DNA from: Candidatus Aminicenantota bacterium
GTDB lineage: Bacteria > Acidobacteriota > Aminicenantia > Aminicenantales > Aminicenantaceae
Assembly: GCA_020344415.1 (NCBI GenBank)
Contig: CP070825.1
Coordinates: forward strand, 680,228 to 744,227
Direction: 5' to 3'
Length of the DNA stretch: 64,000 nucleotides
In this document: piece after piece, positions 26,277-35,313 of the stretch
How the letters are laid out: each line of letters starts with the position of its first letter
Position numbering within the stretch: the stretch's first letter is position 1
The notes under the pieces: generated by a model
Database searches by the model: none
What the model was told of the DNA's origin: nothing
What the model saw: only the letters and a program-made list of their open reading frames with translations
Position numbers and translations under genes: made by a program

Positions 26277-27605
26277 ATGAAAAATATTCTGCTAATCAAT
26301 CCATGGATTTATGACTTTACAGCCTATGATTTTTGGCTGAAGCCTCTAGGCCTTCTTTATGTCGCTTCTCTCCTTAAAAAGCACACTCAATTCCAGATAA
26401 GCTTTATTGATTGTCTAGACCGGCATCATTCTCTCCTTGAAAAAAAGTCAAAAACCAGACCAGATGGAAGAGGACCCTTCCCGAAAGAACAGGTCCCCAA
26501 GCCCGCTGTCTTGAAAGATGTCCCAAGGAAATATTCTCGCTATGGCATCCCTCTTTCTATTTTCAATCATGAACTTGAACAAATTCCCTTACCTGACCTT
26601 GTACTGATAACTTGTACAATGACCTATTGGTATCCTGGAGTTCAGATTGTTGCAGAGTTAATCAGAAAAAAATTTGGTCCGGTTCCTCTGATTCTGGGAG
26701 GGGTTTACCCCAGCTTAATGCCAGAACATGCCAGAAGCACATCCGGTGCCGATATTGTTTTTCAAGGCCCTGGAGAGAAGGGAATCCTTCCTTTGATAAG
26801 GGATATCTTGGGCGACAGCTCCTGTCCGGCCAGTCAGTTTGAGACACTGGATGAAGTTCCATGGCCTGACTTTAGCCTTTTGAGAAATAAAGAGACTCTT
26901 CCCCTCCTGACATCACGAGGGTGTCCTTTCAAATGTTCGTTCTGTGCAGTTCCTTTGCTTTTTAAAGATTTTGAGCAGAGAAGTCCTTCTTCTGTTATTG
27001 ACGAGATAGAATATCACTATCGCCAGCATAAAGTACGTAATTTTGCCTTCTATGATGACGCTCTTCTCCTGAACAGGGATCGTCAAATTTCTTCTATTTT
27101 AAATGGGGTCATACAAAAAAAGCTTCCTCTGCACTTTCATACTCCCAACGGGCTTCATGTCAGAGAGATAGATTCTGAACTTGCTGCTCTCTTAAAAAGA
27201 GCGAATTTTCAATCTCTCTTCCTCAGTCAAGAATCATTCGATGAGAAAGTACTCAAGGACTCCTGTCCCAAAGTTTCTTCTGAGGATTTGGAGAAAGCAT
27301 TGGTTAATCTAGAGAGGGCAGGCTATAGACGGGAAGATATAAATGTTTATCTGATGGTTGGCCTGCCAGAGCAGGATGCGTCTGGGATTAGAGAAAGCAT
27401 TTTTCAGGTTCAAAATCTCGGAGCAAAGCCCAAGTTAGCCTATTTTTCTCCAGTTCCAGGGACAGAGGTATGGCACAACCTGGTTGCAAAGGGATGTATA
27501 GACCAAGATGCTGACCCGCTTCTTCACAATAAACTGGTGTTTCCTTATTATTGGGGAAATTTTTCTTCTCAAGAGTTCGAGTCCCTTAAGGACCTTGTTA
27601 TTTAA
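26277..27605 (+). CDS. B12-binding radical SAM protein
   Basis: A 442-residue protein. The N-terminus (KNILLINPWIYDFTAYDFWL, then LPDLVLITCTMTYWYPGVQI and LILGGVYPSLMPEHARS) has the Rossmann-like cobalamin-binding shape of this class, and the radical SAM cluster motif is in TSRGCPFKCSFCAV (Cys-x3-Cys-x2-Cys). Reaction and substrate cannot be deduced. Its ATG begins at the edge of repeat F1, with no visible ribosome binding site; its stop is 3 bases before a family C element. It may be read from a promoter in or before the repeat. Confidence 0.9.
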   Translation: MKNILLINPWIYDFTAYDFWLKPLGLLYVASLLKKHTQFQISFIDCLDRHHSLLEKKSKTRPDGRGPFPKEQVPKPAVLKDVPRKYSRYGIPLSIFNHELEQIPLPDLVLITCTMTYWYPGVQIVAELIRKKFGPVPLILGGVYPSLMPEHARSTSGADIVFQGPGEKGILPLIRDILGDSSCPASQFETLDEVPWPDFSLLRNKETLPLLTSRGCPFKCSFCAVPLLFKDFEQRSPSSVIDEIEYHYRQHKVRNFAFYDDALLLNRDRQISSILNGVIQKKLPLHFHTPNGLHVREIDSELAALLKRANFQSLFLSQESFDEKVLKDSCPKVSSEDLEKALVNLERAGYRREDINVYLMVGLPEQDASGIRESIFQVQNLGAKPKLAYFSPVPGTEVWHNLVAKGCIDQDADPLLHNKLVFPYYWGNFSSQEFESLKDLVI

Positions 27606-27608
27606 AAA

Positions 27609-27690
27609 GGGGACAGGCTGCTTTTGTCTAAAATGGATAGATTGCCGCGCTCCGCCCGCAATGACAATAAAAAGAAACCTGTTTCCTTTT
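27609..27690. repeat. Composite C-B-C repeat element after the radical SAM gene
   Basis: The left end GGGGACAGGCTGCTTTTGTC begins 3 bases after the stop, a short family B core (ATTGCCGCGCTCCGCCCGCA) follows and the worn right end is AAAGAAACCTGTTTCC. It separates this gene from the GWxTD operon. Confidence 0.7.
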
Positions 27691-27814
27691 ATTGGCATGA
27701 AAATTGCTGTAATTATTTTTGCTATGAATTTATTGTTTTGGCTTGAATTTATTTGCTGTTCACTCTAACTTATAAGAGAGAGCGTTTATTTTGGAAGATA
27801 AAGGAGTTCATAAG

Positions 27815-29878
27815 GTGAAAAAGAGATTTAGCCTCTTATCATTCTTCATATTGATAGCCCTTACTTTCATTTACATGAGCACTAACGCAAAAAATGCAGA
27901 ACTTTCAGAGCAGCACAAAAGGTGGCTGGAAGAAGAGGTAGTTTATATCATAGTTCCTGTCGAGAAAGAAGTTTTTTCGAAGCTCGAGACAGACCGCGAG
28001 AGAGATCTTTTCATTGAAGCTTTCTGGAAACATAGAGATCCTACCCCTGGGACTCCTGAGAATGAATTTAAAAATGAACATTATCGGCGCATAAATTATG
28101 TCAACCATTTTTTTGGCCGGGTATCACCAAAACCTGGCTGGAAAACTGACAGGGGAAGAATGTATATTATCCTTGGTGAGCCTAATGATATCCAGAGGTA
28201 TGAGGGAAAGACCATGACCTATCCTGCAGAAGTCTGGTTCTATCAGGGCAGGACAGAGCTTGGTCTTCCAGCTGGCTTTAACCTTGTTTTTTTCCAAGAC
28301 GGAGCCGTGGGAGATTACAGGCTTTACAGCCCTCTCAAGGATGGGCCTCAGGCTTTGATGACCTCTATTTGGACAGACCCAGTGGATTATCTAGGGGCCT
28401 ATGAACAGTTGAGAAAGATTGAACCTGATTTGGCTATGGTTTCTCTTACTCTTATCCCTGGAGAGAGCTCTGCTGCTTTTGGGCGCCCATCTCTAACTTC
28501 AGATATATTGATCCAGAGAATTGAGACAACCCCCTCTAGATCAGTGGAAGAGAGGTATGCCCAGAAATTTCTCGAATACAAAGATACTGTGGAAGTAGAA
28601 TACTCAGCTAATTACATGGCTAGCGATGCTTTGGTCAAGGTGATCAAAGATCCATCCGGGATATATTTTGTGCATTATGCCATTGAGCCAGAAAGACTTT
28701 CAGTGAATTTATACGAGAATAAATATTACACCAACTTGAAGCTCAACGGTTCGATCTCGAATCTGGAAGGGAAGACCATCTATCAATTTGAAAAAAACTT
28801 TTCAATCGACTTTGATGAAGAAAAGATTAAGACAATAAGCAGACAGCCTTTCAGTATGCAAGATATGTTTCCCCTCATACCAGGAAATTTCAAGATGTCT
28901 GTTCTTGTGAAAAACGAGATCTCTAAAGAGTTTACTTCTTTAGAACGAGACCTGCTTATCCCAGGAGATGAGGATGTTATGCAAATGACCTCAATCATTC
29001 TCGGCCACAAGATGAGCGAGAAAGCTGCAGACAAAAAACTCAGGCCTTTTCAAATAGGTGGTTATCGGATCTACTTTCACGCGAAAAGAGTTTTTCTCAA
29101 AGCAGATACGATGGTCTTGGCTTTCCAGATTCATGGCTTGAGCGAAGAAGCGAAAGAGAAAGGAGAGATAAGATTCACTTTTATGAAGGGCGGAGAAGGA
29201 TTCCACACTACAACAAAGAAACTCGCTGAATTCACAGAGCTGCCAGTAGTTTTAGAACAATTCTCTCTTAGCGAATTCACTCCAGCGCATTACAGGATTC
29301 AGGTTTCGCTTTTTGTTGATGGACAGGAGGTTCTTTTCGAGAGCGAAGAATTTGATGTGACTTATCTAGAAGCTATCGCTCGTCCCTGGACCTTTTCCAA
29401 ATTATTGCCAGACATAGGAGATTCAATCTATTCTTACATTCTTGGATCTCAGCTCTTCATGCAAGGGAAAATACCTGAGGCTCGAGCCAGTCTGGAGGAG
29501 GCGTTCCGGAAGAAGCCCGATTCCATTGATTTCGCTCTGAATCTGGCCCAGGTATATATGGTGCTTGGTGAATATAAAAAAATCGAAGCCATTTTAATTT
29601 CCTTCCTGAATATGCCCCAGCCGCCCAGGTATGACCTGTTTTATATAATGGGAAAGGCGTATCAGAATATGGGAGAATTAAATAGAGCAATCGAGGTTTT
29701 TGATAAAGCGATTTCTCACTATGGAATAAACATTCCTTTATTAAATGCCGTTGGCGAGTGCTATCTCCGATTGGGCAATCCCAAGGAAGCCTTGGCTGCC
29801 TGGGAAAAATCCCTGGAGATGAACCCGGATCAGCCCAAAATCAAGAAAAATATTGAAGCTCTGAAGGAGAAAAAATGA
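27815..29878 (+). CDS. GWxTD-domain protein with C-terminal TPR repeats
   Basis: A 687-residue protein started at GTG 27815 (AAAGGAG 8 bases upstream); the longer TTG start at 27791 is unsupported. A signal peptide or anchor (MKKRFSLLSFFILIALTFIY) precedes a GWxTD domain with VEKEVFSKLETDRERDLFIE, FWKHRDPTPGTPENEFKNEH and the name motif GWKTDRGRMYIILGEP. A middle beta-rich region follows, and the last 170 residues are TPRs (FDKAISHYGINIPLLNAVGE). GWxTD proteins are exported, of unknown function. It is first of a three-gene operon, with a 4-bp overlap to the next gene. Confidence 0.88.
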   Translation: MKKRFSLLSFFILIALTFIYMSTNAKNAELSEQHKRWLEEEVVYIIVPVEKEVFSKLETDRERDLFIEAFWKHRDPTPGTPENEFKNEHYRRINYVNHFFGRVSPKPGWKTDRGRMYIILGEPNDIQRYEGKTMTYPAEVWFYQGRTELGLPAGFNLVFFQDGAVGDYRLYSPLKDGPQALMTSIWTDPVDYLGAYEQLRKIEPDLAMVSLTLIPGESSAAFGRPSLTSDILIQRIETTPSRSVEERYAQKFLEYKDTVEVEYSANYMASDALVKVIKDPSGIYFVHYAIEPERLSVNLYENKYYTNLKLNGSISNLEGKTIYQFEKNFSIDFDEEKIKTISRQPFSMQDMFPLIPGNFKMSVLVKNEISKEFTSLERDLLIPGDEDVMQMTSIILGHKMSEKAADKKLRPFQIGGYRIYFHAKRVFLKADTMVLAFQIHGLSEEAKEKGEIRFTFMKGGEGFHTTTKKLAEFTELPVVLEQFSLSEFTPAHYRIQVSLFVDGQEVLFESEEFDVTYLEAIARPWTFSKLLPDIGDSIYSYILGSQLFMQGKIPEARASLEEAFRKKPDSIDFALNLAQVYMVLGEYKKIEAILISFLNMPQPPRYDLFYIMGKAYQNMGELNRAIEVFDKAISHYGINIPLLNAVGECYLRLGNPKEALAAWEKSLEMNPDQPKIKKNIEALKEKK

Positions 29879-30903
29879 ATCTTCTACCGAGTCCAAAAAA
29901 AAATGTGAAACTGATTTCTTTACTATTGGGCCCTTTGCTCTTTCTTAGCGCATGTTTTTTCCTGTTTTTCTTTTCTTCCTCTTGTCGCCTTTATAAATTA
30001 GAGCAACAGTTGGATTCAGTAAACGCTGAATTCTTATCCAAGGTAAGATTCATTATCACTAAAAAGGAAAGAAAGATTTTTCTTGAACTGCCTGATTCAG
30101 AGAAAGAAAAGTTCAAAGAAGAATTCTGGGAGCGTCGTGATCCCAATCCTGAAACTGAAGAGAATGAATTCAAGATGGAGTATTTCAGCCGGATTGAGCA
30201 ATCAGATGAACTTTTTTTGGGTGAAGGGAGACCAGGATGGTTAACTGATAGAGGGAGGATTTATATTCTCTTTGGTTCCCCCCAGTACAGAGAAACCCAC
30301 AGAATTGAAAGCAGCGATCCATCAAGCTTCCTTTATAGACGTTGTGGGGAGATCTGGCATTATGGTGGATTTCCTGTTGTTTTTGTTGATTCAACCTGTA
30401 CTGGGAGTAATTATCGGTTGGTCACCTATAACTTGACTGGTCTTCGGTCCATCAATCTGATGTATATGCATGAATTAAATAGAGCTCAAGATGAAGCCCA
30501 GAAAACCTTTGAAAAGGAAAAGGGATTTTTTGATTTCAACTTGCGCATAGAAAAAACCATTGTTGAGGTGGACAGGATTGAAGGTATAATTGTCTTAGAG
30601 ATTCCCTACGCTGTTATCTGGTATAAGGCTGAGGAAGATTGGCTGAAGACGACTATTGATGTTCTGATAGAGTTGAAGGATTTTGAAGGCAGACTCATAT
30701 GGGAATATAATATGCCTTTTGAGATTGGGATGAAAGAGGAGGAGCTGAAAGAGAGGCAAAACAAGAATCATAGGATCGAGATTCCCCTTATTCTGGAGAA
30801 GGGTTTAGGCAGACTCCGTCAGGGGAAAAGCCTGTTTCATATTTTCCTTAAAAACAGGACCGGAGGAGAAGAGCTGAAGAAAGTGATGGAGTTTAAGATA
30901 TAG
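29875..30903 (+). CDS. GWxTD-domain exported protein, TPR-less
   Basis: A 342-residue relative of the preceding gene with the same core: FIITKKERKIFLELPDSEKE, FWERRDPNPETEENEFKMEY and the name motif GWLTDRGRIYILFGSP. The N-terminus is a long hydrophobic segment with Leu-Ser-Ala-Cys (Cys27) and a second Cys37, so a lipoprotein anchor is likely though not certain. It lacks the TPR tail. The 4-bp overlap with the upstream gene and 9 bp to the next suggest coupled expression and a shared complex. Confidence 0.85.
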   Translation: MNLLPSPKKNVKLISLLLGPLLFLSACFFLFFFSSSCRLYKLEQQLDSVNAEFLSKVRFIITKKERKIFLELPDSEKEKFKEEFWERRDPNPETEENEFKMEYFSRIEQSDELFLGEGRPGWLTDRGRIYILFGSPQYRETHRIESSDPSSFLYRRCGEIWHYGGFPVVFVDSTCTGSNYRLVTYNLTGLRSINLMYMHELNRAQDEAQKTFEKEKGFFDFNLRIEKTIVEVDRIEGIIVLEIPYAVIWYKAEEDWLKTTIDVLIELKDFEGRLIWEYNMPFEIGMKEEELKERQNKNHRIEIPLILEKGLGRLRQGKSLFHIFLKNRTGGEELKKVMEFKI

Positions 30904-30912
30904 GAGGTTAAG

Positions 30913-31905
30913 ATGAGTCATAGATGGAATAATAAAATTTTGAACCTGGGTCTTTCTATTCTGCTAATTATTGTCTGGATTGTTCCCATAACCTTTGCCC
31001 AGGAACACATGGGAAAGGGAAGAGTTAATGGCATTGTTGTTGATGATAAAGGGCAGCCCCTTGAAGGTGCGTTAATTCTTTGCGAAAGCTTGAGGCATAA
31101 GACAAAACTCGAGGGTCATTCGGATAAGAAAGGGAATTTTGCCGTGCTTGGGTTGGGAACAGGTCCATGGAAAATCACAGCTTCTAAGCAGGGCTACGCG
31201 AGCTCTTCTGTAGATATGAATATTAGACAACTCAGGAGAAATCCCCCTGTCACATTTACACTTCAGAAAATGAAAGAGTCTCAGGCCCTTATGTCTGATG
31301 AGGAATCCTATCAGTTGTTTGACCAAGGGAATCTCCTCATAAAAGAGGAGAAATATGATGAAGCCTTGGCAGTTTTCGAGGAATTCCTGATAAAGTATCC
31401 TGAGATTTATCAAGTACATTTAAACATCGGAACTTGTTACCTGAAGAAAGGAGAAATGACGAAGGCTGAGGAGTCGTTTAAACTCGTCCTGGATAAAACA
31501 CTGGAAAATCACGGAGATTATAAAAATGACCCTCCGGCTAGCCTGCGCGCGTTTACTGGGCTTGGAGAAATATACCTTCGAAAAGAAGATTTTGAGACTT
31601 CCCAGAAATATTTCGCGCAAGCTTTGGAAATTTCTCCTGAGGATGAAGTGGCTGCCTACAATGTGGGAGAGGTTTTCTTTTCCAATCTGAGGATTGATGA
31701 AGCCATCAGGTACTTTGAGTTAGCTGTCCAGATTAAGAAGGATTGGCCCAAGCCGTACTTAAAGCTGGGCTATGCTTATTTGAATAAAGGCGATTACAAT
31801 AAAGCTCTTGAGTATTTCAATAAGTTCGTCGAGATAGACCCTGAAAGCCCACAAGTGCCTACCGTAAAAAACATCATCGCTACCATCGAAAAGATGAAAA
31901 AATAA
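30913..31905 (+). CDS. Carboxypeptidase-regulatory-like domain and TPR protein
   Basis: A 330-residue protein with a signal peptide (cleavage near Ala29-Gln30). Residues about 34-105 form a CarboxypepD_reg-like beta sandwich (GRVNGIVVDDKGQPLEGALI, KKGNFAVLGLGTGPWKITAS), followed by four or more TPRs (YQVHLNIGTCYLKKGEMTKA; PYLKLGYAYLNKGDYNKALE). It follows two GWxTD genes with a strong AGGAGG site and its stop converges on a TonB receptor gene 3 bp away. The same regulatory domain type opens both TonB receptors of this island. Confidence 0.85.
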   Translation: MSHRWNNKILNLGLSILLIIVWIVPITFAQEHMGKGRVNGIVVDDKGQPLEGALILCESLRHKTKLEGHSDKKGNFAVLGLGTGPWKITASKQGYASSSVDMNIRQLRRNPPVTFTLQKMKESQALMSDEESYQLFDQGNLLIKEEKYDEALAVFEEFLIKYPEIYQVHLNIGTCYLKKGEMTKAEESFKLVLDKTLENHGDYKNDPPASLRAFTGLGEIYLRKEDFETSQKYFAQALEISPEDEVAAYNVGEVFFSNLRIDEAIRYFELAVQIKKDWPKPYLKLGYAYLNKGDYNKALEYFNKFVEIDPESPQVPTVKNIIATIEKMKK

Positions 31906-31908
31906 TAA

Positions 31909-34900
31909 TTAGAAACTGAGGCAGAGGCTAAATCTGAACAGCCTAACTCCAGAAAGAGAAGTGGTTTTTGTGTAATTTGGGCTTAGAATACGAATGCCCT
32001 GAACAGTATTTTCATCTGCCGGAAACCAGTAGCCCCCGTCATTCTGAGCAATCGAGCGATATTTGTTCCCTAATGCATCAATAATGTCAATGTAAGCGGT
32101 TAACCTTCCAAAGTTTCCCAAACTTAATTCTTTTGTGATTCTAATGTCAAGGTTGTCATAGGATTTATTTCTTCTTGTCCCTGGTTCTTCAAGAAGAACA
32201 TTTGCATAACTCCTATAGACATTTTCTTCCAGTGCCCAGGAAGATGGAGGGATAATTGTGACTCTTCTTGCCCAAGGAATTCCACTCATGTGTGTGTAAT
32301 AGAAACTCAGGAAAAAATCGAAAGGAAATCTGTATGTACCCATTAACTTTATGAGAAGAGATCTATCAAAGTCCAACCTTGAGCCCTCTGGATAATTTTC
32401 GAAATAATTGGGGCTGTTTGCTGCGCTTGTGAAAACCGAACTAGCACCGTAACCTAATCCAATATTGCCTGTTGCCTTGCTTAAGACCATTGCACCGTAT
32501 AATTGCCAGTTATTTGACATTCGTTTTTTAATTTGAATTTCTAGTGCCTGGTAATTTCTTTTTAACTCAGGAACGTTTTTGATTCGATCGAAAAAAAGAG
32601 GGGCATTCTTAGACCAGTAATAAACAGTAACAGGAGTATCTGGATAATCGTCAACTCCCGGAATGACCGTATTAAAAGGAGTCCACCATCTTTCTGTATC
32701 CTGATCAATAGTGTACCAATCCTTCTCTAAGTCAGGCGCATAGCGAACATTTTCAATGATGTTTCTTTTGTATTTGTAAATATAATTTACTCTAATGGAT
32801 AAATCTGGGATCAACTCCTGATGAAGCCCGATTGTAAATTCGTCGGTATAAGAGGATTTTAAGTCTGGTGCTATCCTCTTTTCAATATATTCTGGGTCGT
32901 ACAAACGATAGTCTTCAGGATAAAGAGCGTAAGTATCAGAGTCATCTACTTCCCCGTCCATATTTTCATCATACCAATAAAACTGATGAGAACGGCTGAA
33001 ATAAAGGGGATTTAAAGCAGTTAGATATTGAAGCATCAGATAGTCTGAATAACGAGAAAAGGAAGTTTTAAAAATAGTTTTTCCCTTGCCAAAGATGTCG
33101 AAGATTAAGCCAAAACGCGGTGATAAGGAATTCCAAGCTATCAATCTTTTCTGCCCCTCGACTTCGTTTTGACCAAAAGGATTCACTCCATATGTTGGGC
33201 TGATCAATTCTTCGCCTAATTTATATGAAACAGCATTTCCGCTTTCTGTTTTGAAGATTGCCGGCTGATCAGCGGCGCTCCGGTCGAATCTGATGCCTAG
33301 ATTTAAAGTCAACCTTTCAGCGATTATAATGGAATCTTGAACAAAAAAGCCAAATCTTCTAACTTCACTTTTCTGAATTAATCCTCCCTTTTCTTTGCTG
33401 GCAAGGGTGAAATGAATTTTTCCTTTTCCAACTGTGTTGCCTGTAGAAGGAGATTCGTCCAGCCCGAAATAATAGGGGCTTCCAAAATAATAATCTATCA
33501 ATAGGTTGTTCTCTTTCCATGCTGACCATTCTCCATAAATATATTCGTACTCTCCGCCAGCTTTGAATTCGTGGTGTCCTCCCAGAAAGCTGTCCGCGTA
33601 GTGAGTTATAGATGCTTCAGTCTGAAATCTTTTTGTTAGCTGTGTTTCGTTGAACAGGGCACTTCCCCAGAGGTGACCTGTGCTTTCGTCGAAAAATTGT
33701 GGATTATTTTTTCCTTCTTCGTTAAGAAACAATGGGAGCCTATGATGCGTGTATCCTGTTTTCACATCAACAAAGGTGTTTTGATTCATAATGTAATTCA
33801 GCGCTCCATTCAGCAAATAATGTTTTCCGTGATCCAGGATACGAGTAGCCTCTTCTGTTAGATTCCAGTCAAGAGAGCTATTATAGATGGGTTGATAGGT
33901 GTTCGAATAATTAAACATCCCTGAAATTTTTAATTTGGGATCGAATTTACTCGTCAACTTGAAAAAGCCCATTTTTTCCTTGTTGCTCCAATCGAATTCT
34001 TCATGCTTGTTCCCTTGAGGATCTGTCCATGGAATGAAAGAAGTTGTTTGAGATTGTGAAATATAGCGGAGATTCCCGAAAAACCACATTTTATCAACTA
34101 AAAGAGAACCCCCCAAGGTTAATGAAAAATCCCACAATTTTGTATCCATGGGCGCGGGAGAGGCTTCCATTGCACTTAATTCTTCTTCAGTCCAAAAAGT
34201 GCTTGCAAAGTCATCACTTGTATGAAAGAGAGAGAGGTGCCCACTGAAATCATTTCCTCCTGACTTGGTAATAATATTGATGAATCCGCCGTCAATAGGA
34301 CCCAGTTCCGCTGGATGAGCTGCAGTTTCCAATTCAATTTCCTCCAGAATATCAAAATTGATGTTCGTAGATAGATGCATTCCCCGTGGGTCATTAATAT
34401 ATGTGGAATCAAGGGCATAGATGTTTGCCCTCGAGGTGGAACCGTGAATAATGGATGTTTGCTGATAGGGAATGCCTTCTGAAATGATCCCAGCTACAGA
34501 GTTGATAATATCGTGCAGGTCTCTATCGAGAGGGATATTTTTTAGAATGTCCTTTTCTATAATCACGGCAGTTTTTGCCGACTCTTGGTCTCCTGTTGGT
34601 GACGTAAGTTTGGTGGTTATCTCCTCTTCTATTGTAGTCTTCTCTAAAGTGATGTAGAGAGTGGTGGTCATTCCTACACTGACTATAATGTCCTCAATGT
34701 TGACTGTTTTAAATCCCGGCATTTCAGCCATGATTTTATATCGACCAGGCGGGAGGCTAAAGAATTTAATTCTGCCAGTGTCAGAGGTGATATAGGTCTG
34801 CATTCCCAATAGCGCTGGCGAAGAAAGATAAACAAAGGCTCCAGGCAAAGGAAATCCTTCTGTATCTGTAATTTTTGCTTTGATAGAGCCAGTTTGCCTT

Positions 34901-34974
34901 TGTGCAGTGGCCAGTGAGGCAAATATTATGGGTAAATATATAATCAAGAAAATCTTAATTGATTTTTTCTTCAC
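31909..34974 (-). CDS. TonB-dependent receptor with N-terminal carboxypeptidase-regulatory domain (Oar-like)
   Basis: A 1021-residue outer-membrane protein. A signal peptide precedes a CarboxypepD_reg-like domain (GSIKAKITDTEGFPLPGAFV), a plug with IPLDRDLHDIINSVAGIISE and GGFINIITKSGGNDFSGHLS, and a long beta-barrel ending in an outer-membrane signature (RLFRFSLCLSF, terminal Phe). It is paralogous to the receptor at 40-43 kb, sharing the AQRQTGSI opening, MGAxTYIT-type sandwich and plug order. It probably imports or binds a bulky ligand under TonB control. No TonB/ExbBD genes lie in the window. Confidence 0.92.
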   Translation of the reverse strand: MKKKSIKIFLIIYLPIIFASLATAQRQTGSIKAKITDTEGFPLPGAFVYLSSPALLGMQTYITSDTGRIKFFSLPPGRYKIMAEMPGFKTVNIEDIIVSVGMTTTLYITLEKTTIEEEITTKLTSPTGDQESAKTAVIIEKDILKNIPLDRDLHDIINSVAGIISEGIPYQQTSIIHGSTSRANIYALDSTYINDPRGMHLSTNINFDILEEIELETAAHPAELGPIDGGFINIITKSGGNDFSGHLSLFHTSDDFASTFWTEEELSAMEASPAPMDTKLWDFSLTLGGSLLVDKMWFFGNLRYISQSQTTSFIPWTDPQGNKHEEFDWSNKEKMGFFKLTSKFDPKLKISGMFNYSNTYQPIYNSSLDWNLTEEATRILDHGKHYLLNGALNYIMNQNTFVDVKTGYTHHRLPLFLNEEGKNNPQFFDESTGHLWGSALFNETQLTKRFQTEASITHYADSFLGGHHEFKAGGEYEYIYGEWSAWKENNLLIDYYFGSPYYFGLDESPSTGNTVGKGKIHFTLASKEKGGLIQKSEVRRFGFFVQDSIIIAERLTLNLGIRFDRSAADQPAIFKTESGNAVSYKLGEELISPTYGVNPFGQNEVEGQKRLIAWNSLSPRFGLIFDIFGKGKTIFKTSFSRYSDYLMLQYLTALNPLYFSRSHQFYWYDENMDGEVDDSDTYALYPEDYRLYDPEYIEKRIAPDLKSSYTDEFTIGLHQELIPDLSIRVNYIYKYKRNIIENVRYAPDLEKDWYTIDQDTERWWTPFNTVIPGVDDYPDTPVTVYYWSKNAPLFFDRIKNVPELKRNYQALEIQIKKRMSNNWQLYGAMVLSKATGNIGLGYGASSVFTSAANSPNYFENYPEGSRLDFDRSLLIKLMGTYRFPFDFFLSFYYTHMSGIPWARRVTIIPPSSWALEENVYRSYANVLLEEPGTRRNKSYDNLDIRITKELSLGNFGRLTAYIDIIDALGNKYRSIAQNDGGYWFPADENTVQGIRILSPNYTKTTSLSGVRLFRFSLCLSF

Positions 34975-35313
34975 CTAATTCCTCCTTCACTTTTGCTTTT
35001 CCTTAGAATGTGGCTTTTGTCAATTTTCTCCCTTGCGCTGAAAAGCCTACTTTTTCGAGGAAAGAATAATTCTTCATGCGTTTTTATTTTGGCATGGGAT
35101 TTTAACATCTTTGCGTAATGAATTGATAATATTAACAATTATACGTGTTTTTTTCAATTATTTTTTGAGATGTACCACTCATTTTTAATCTCAATTCAGA
35201 TGCTTTTTAGCCAATTTATAGGAAACCAAATATTTTTTGCTTTTCGTCTTCTTCGCAAACTCTGGAATGATCCAGTCAACGGGCGGCATTTCCACCTTTC
35301 ATTTTTTTCTCCA
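34975..35313. other. Intergenic region upstream of the TonB receptor
   Basis: About 340 bases without a supported gene. It contains a 20-bp near-palindrome (listed separately) and AT-rich promoter-like sequence reading toward the receptor. No repeat family is seen. Confidence 0.5.
35121..35140. promoter_or_regulatory. Near-perfect 20-bp palindrome upstream of a TonB receptor
   Basis: AATTGATAAT meets ATTAACAATT with one mismatch pair. It is about 150 bp upstream of the receptor start and could be a regulator site for that gene or the aminotransferase end region. Confidence 0.45.

Noticed and set aside
27435-27768. Overlapping frames after the radical SAM gene
   Set aside because: They are antisense or repeat-encoded and show no signal peptide, domain or ribosome site.
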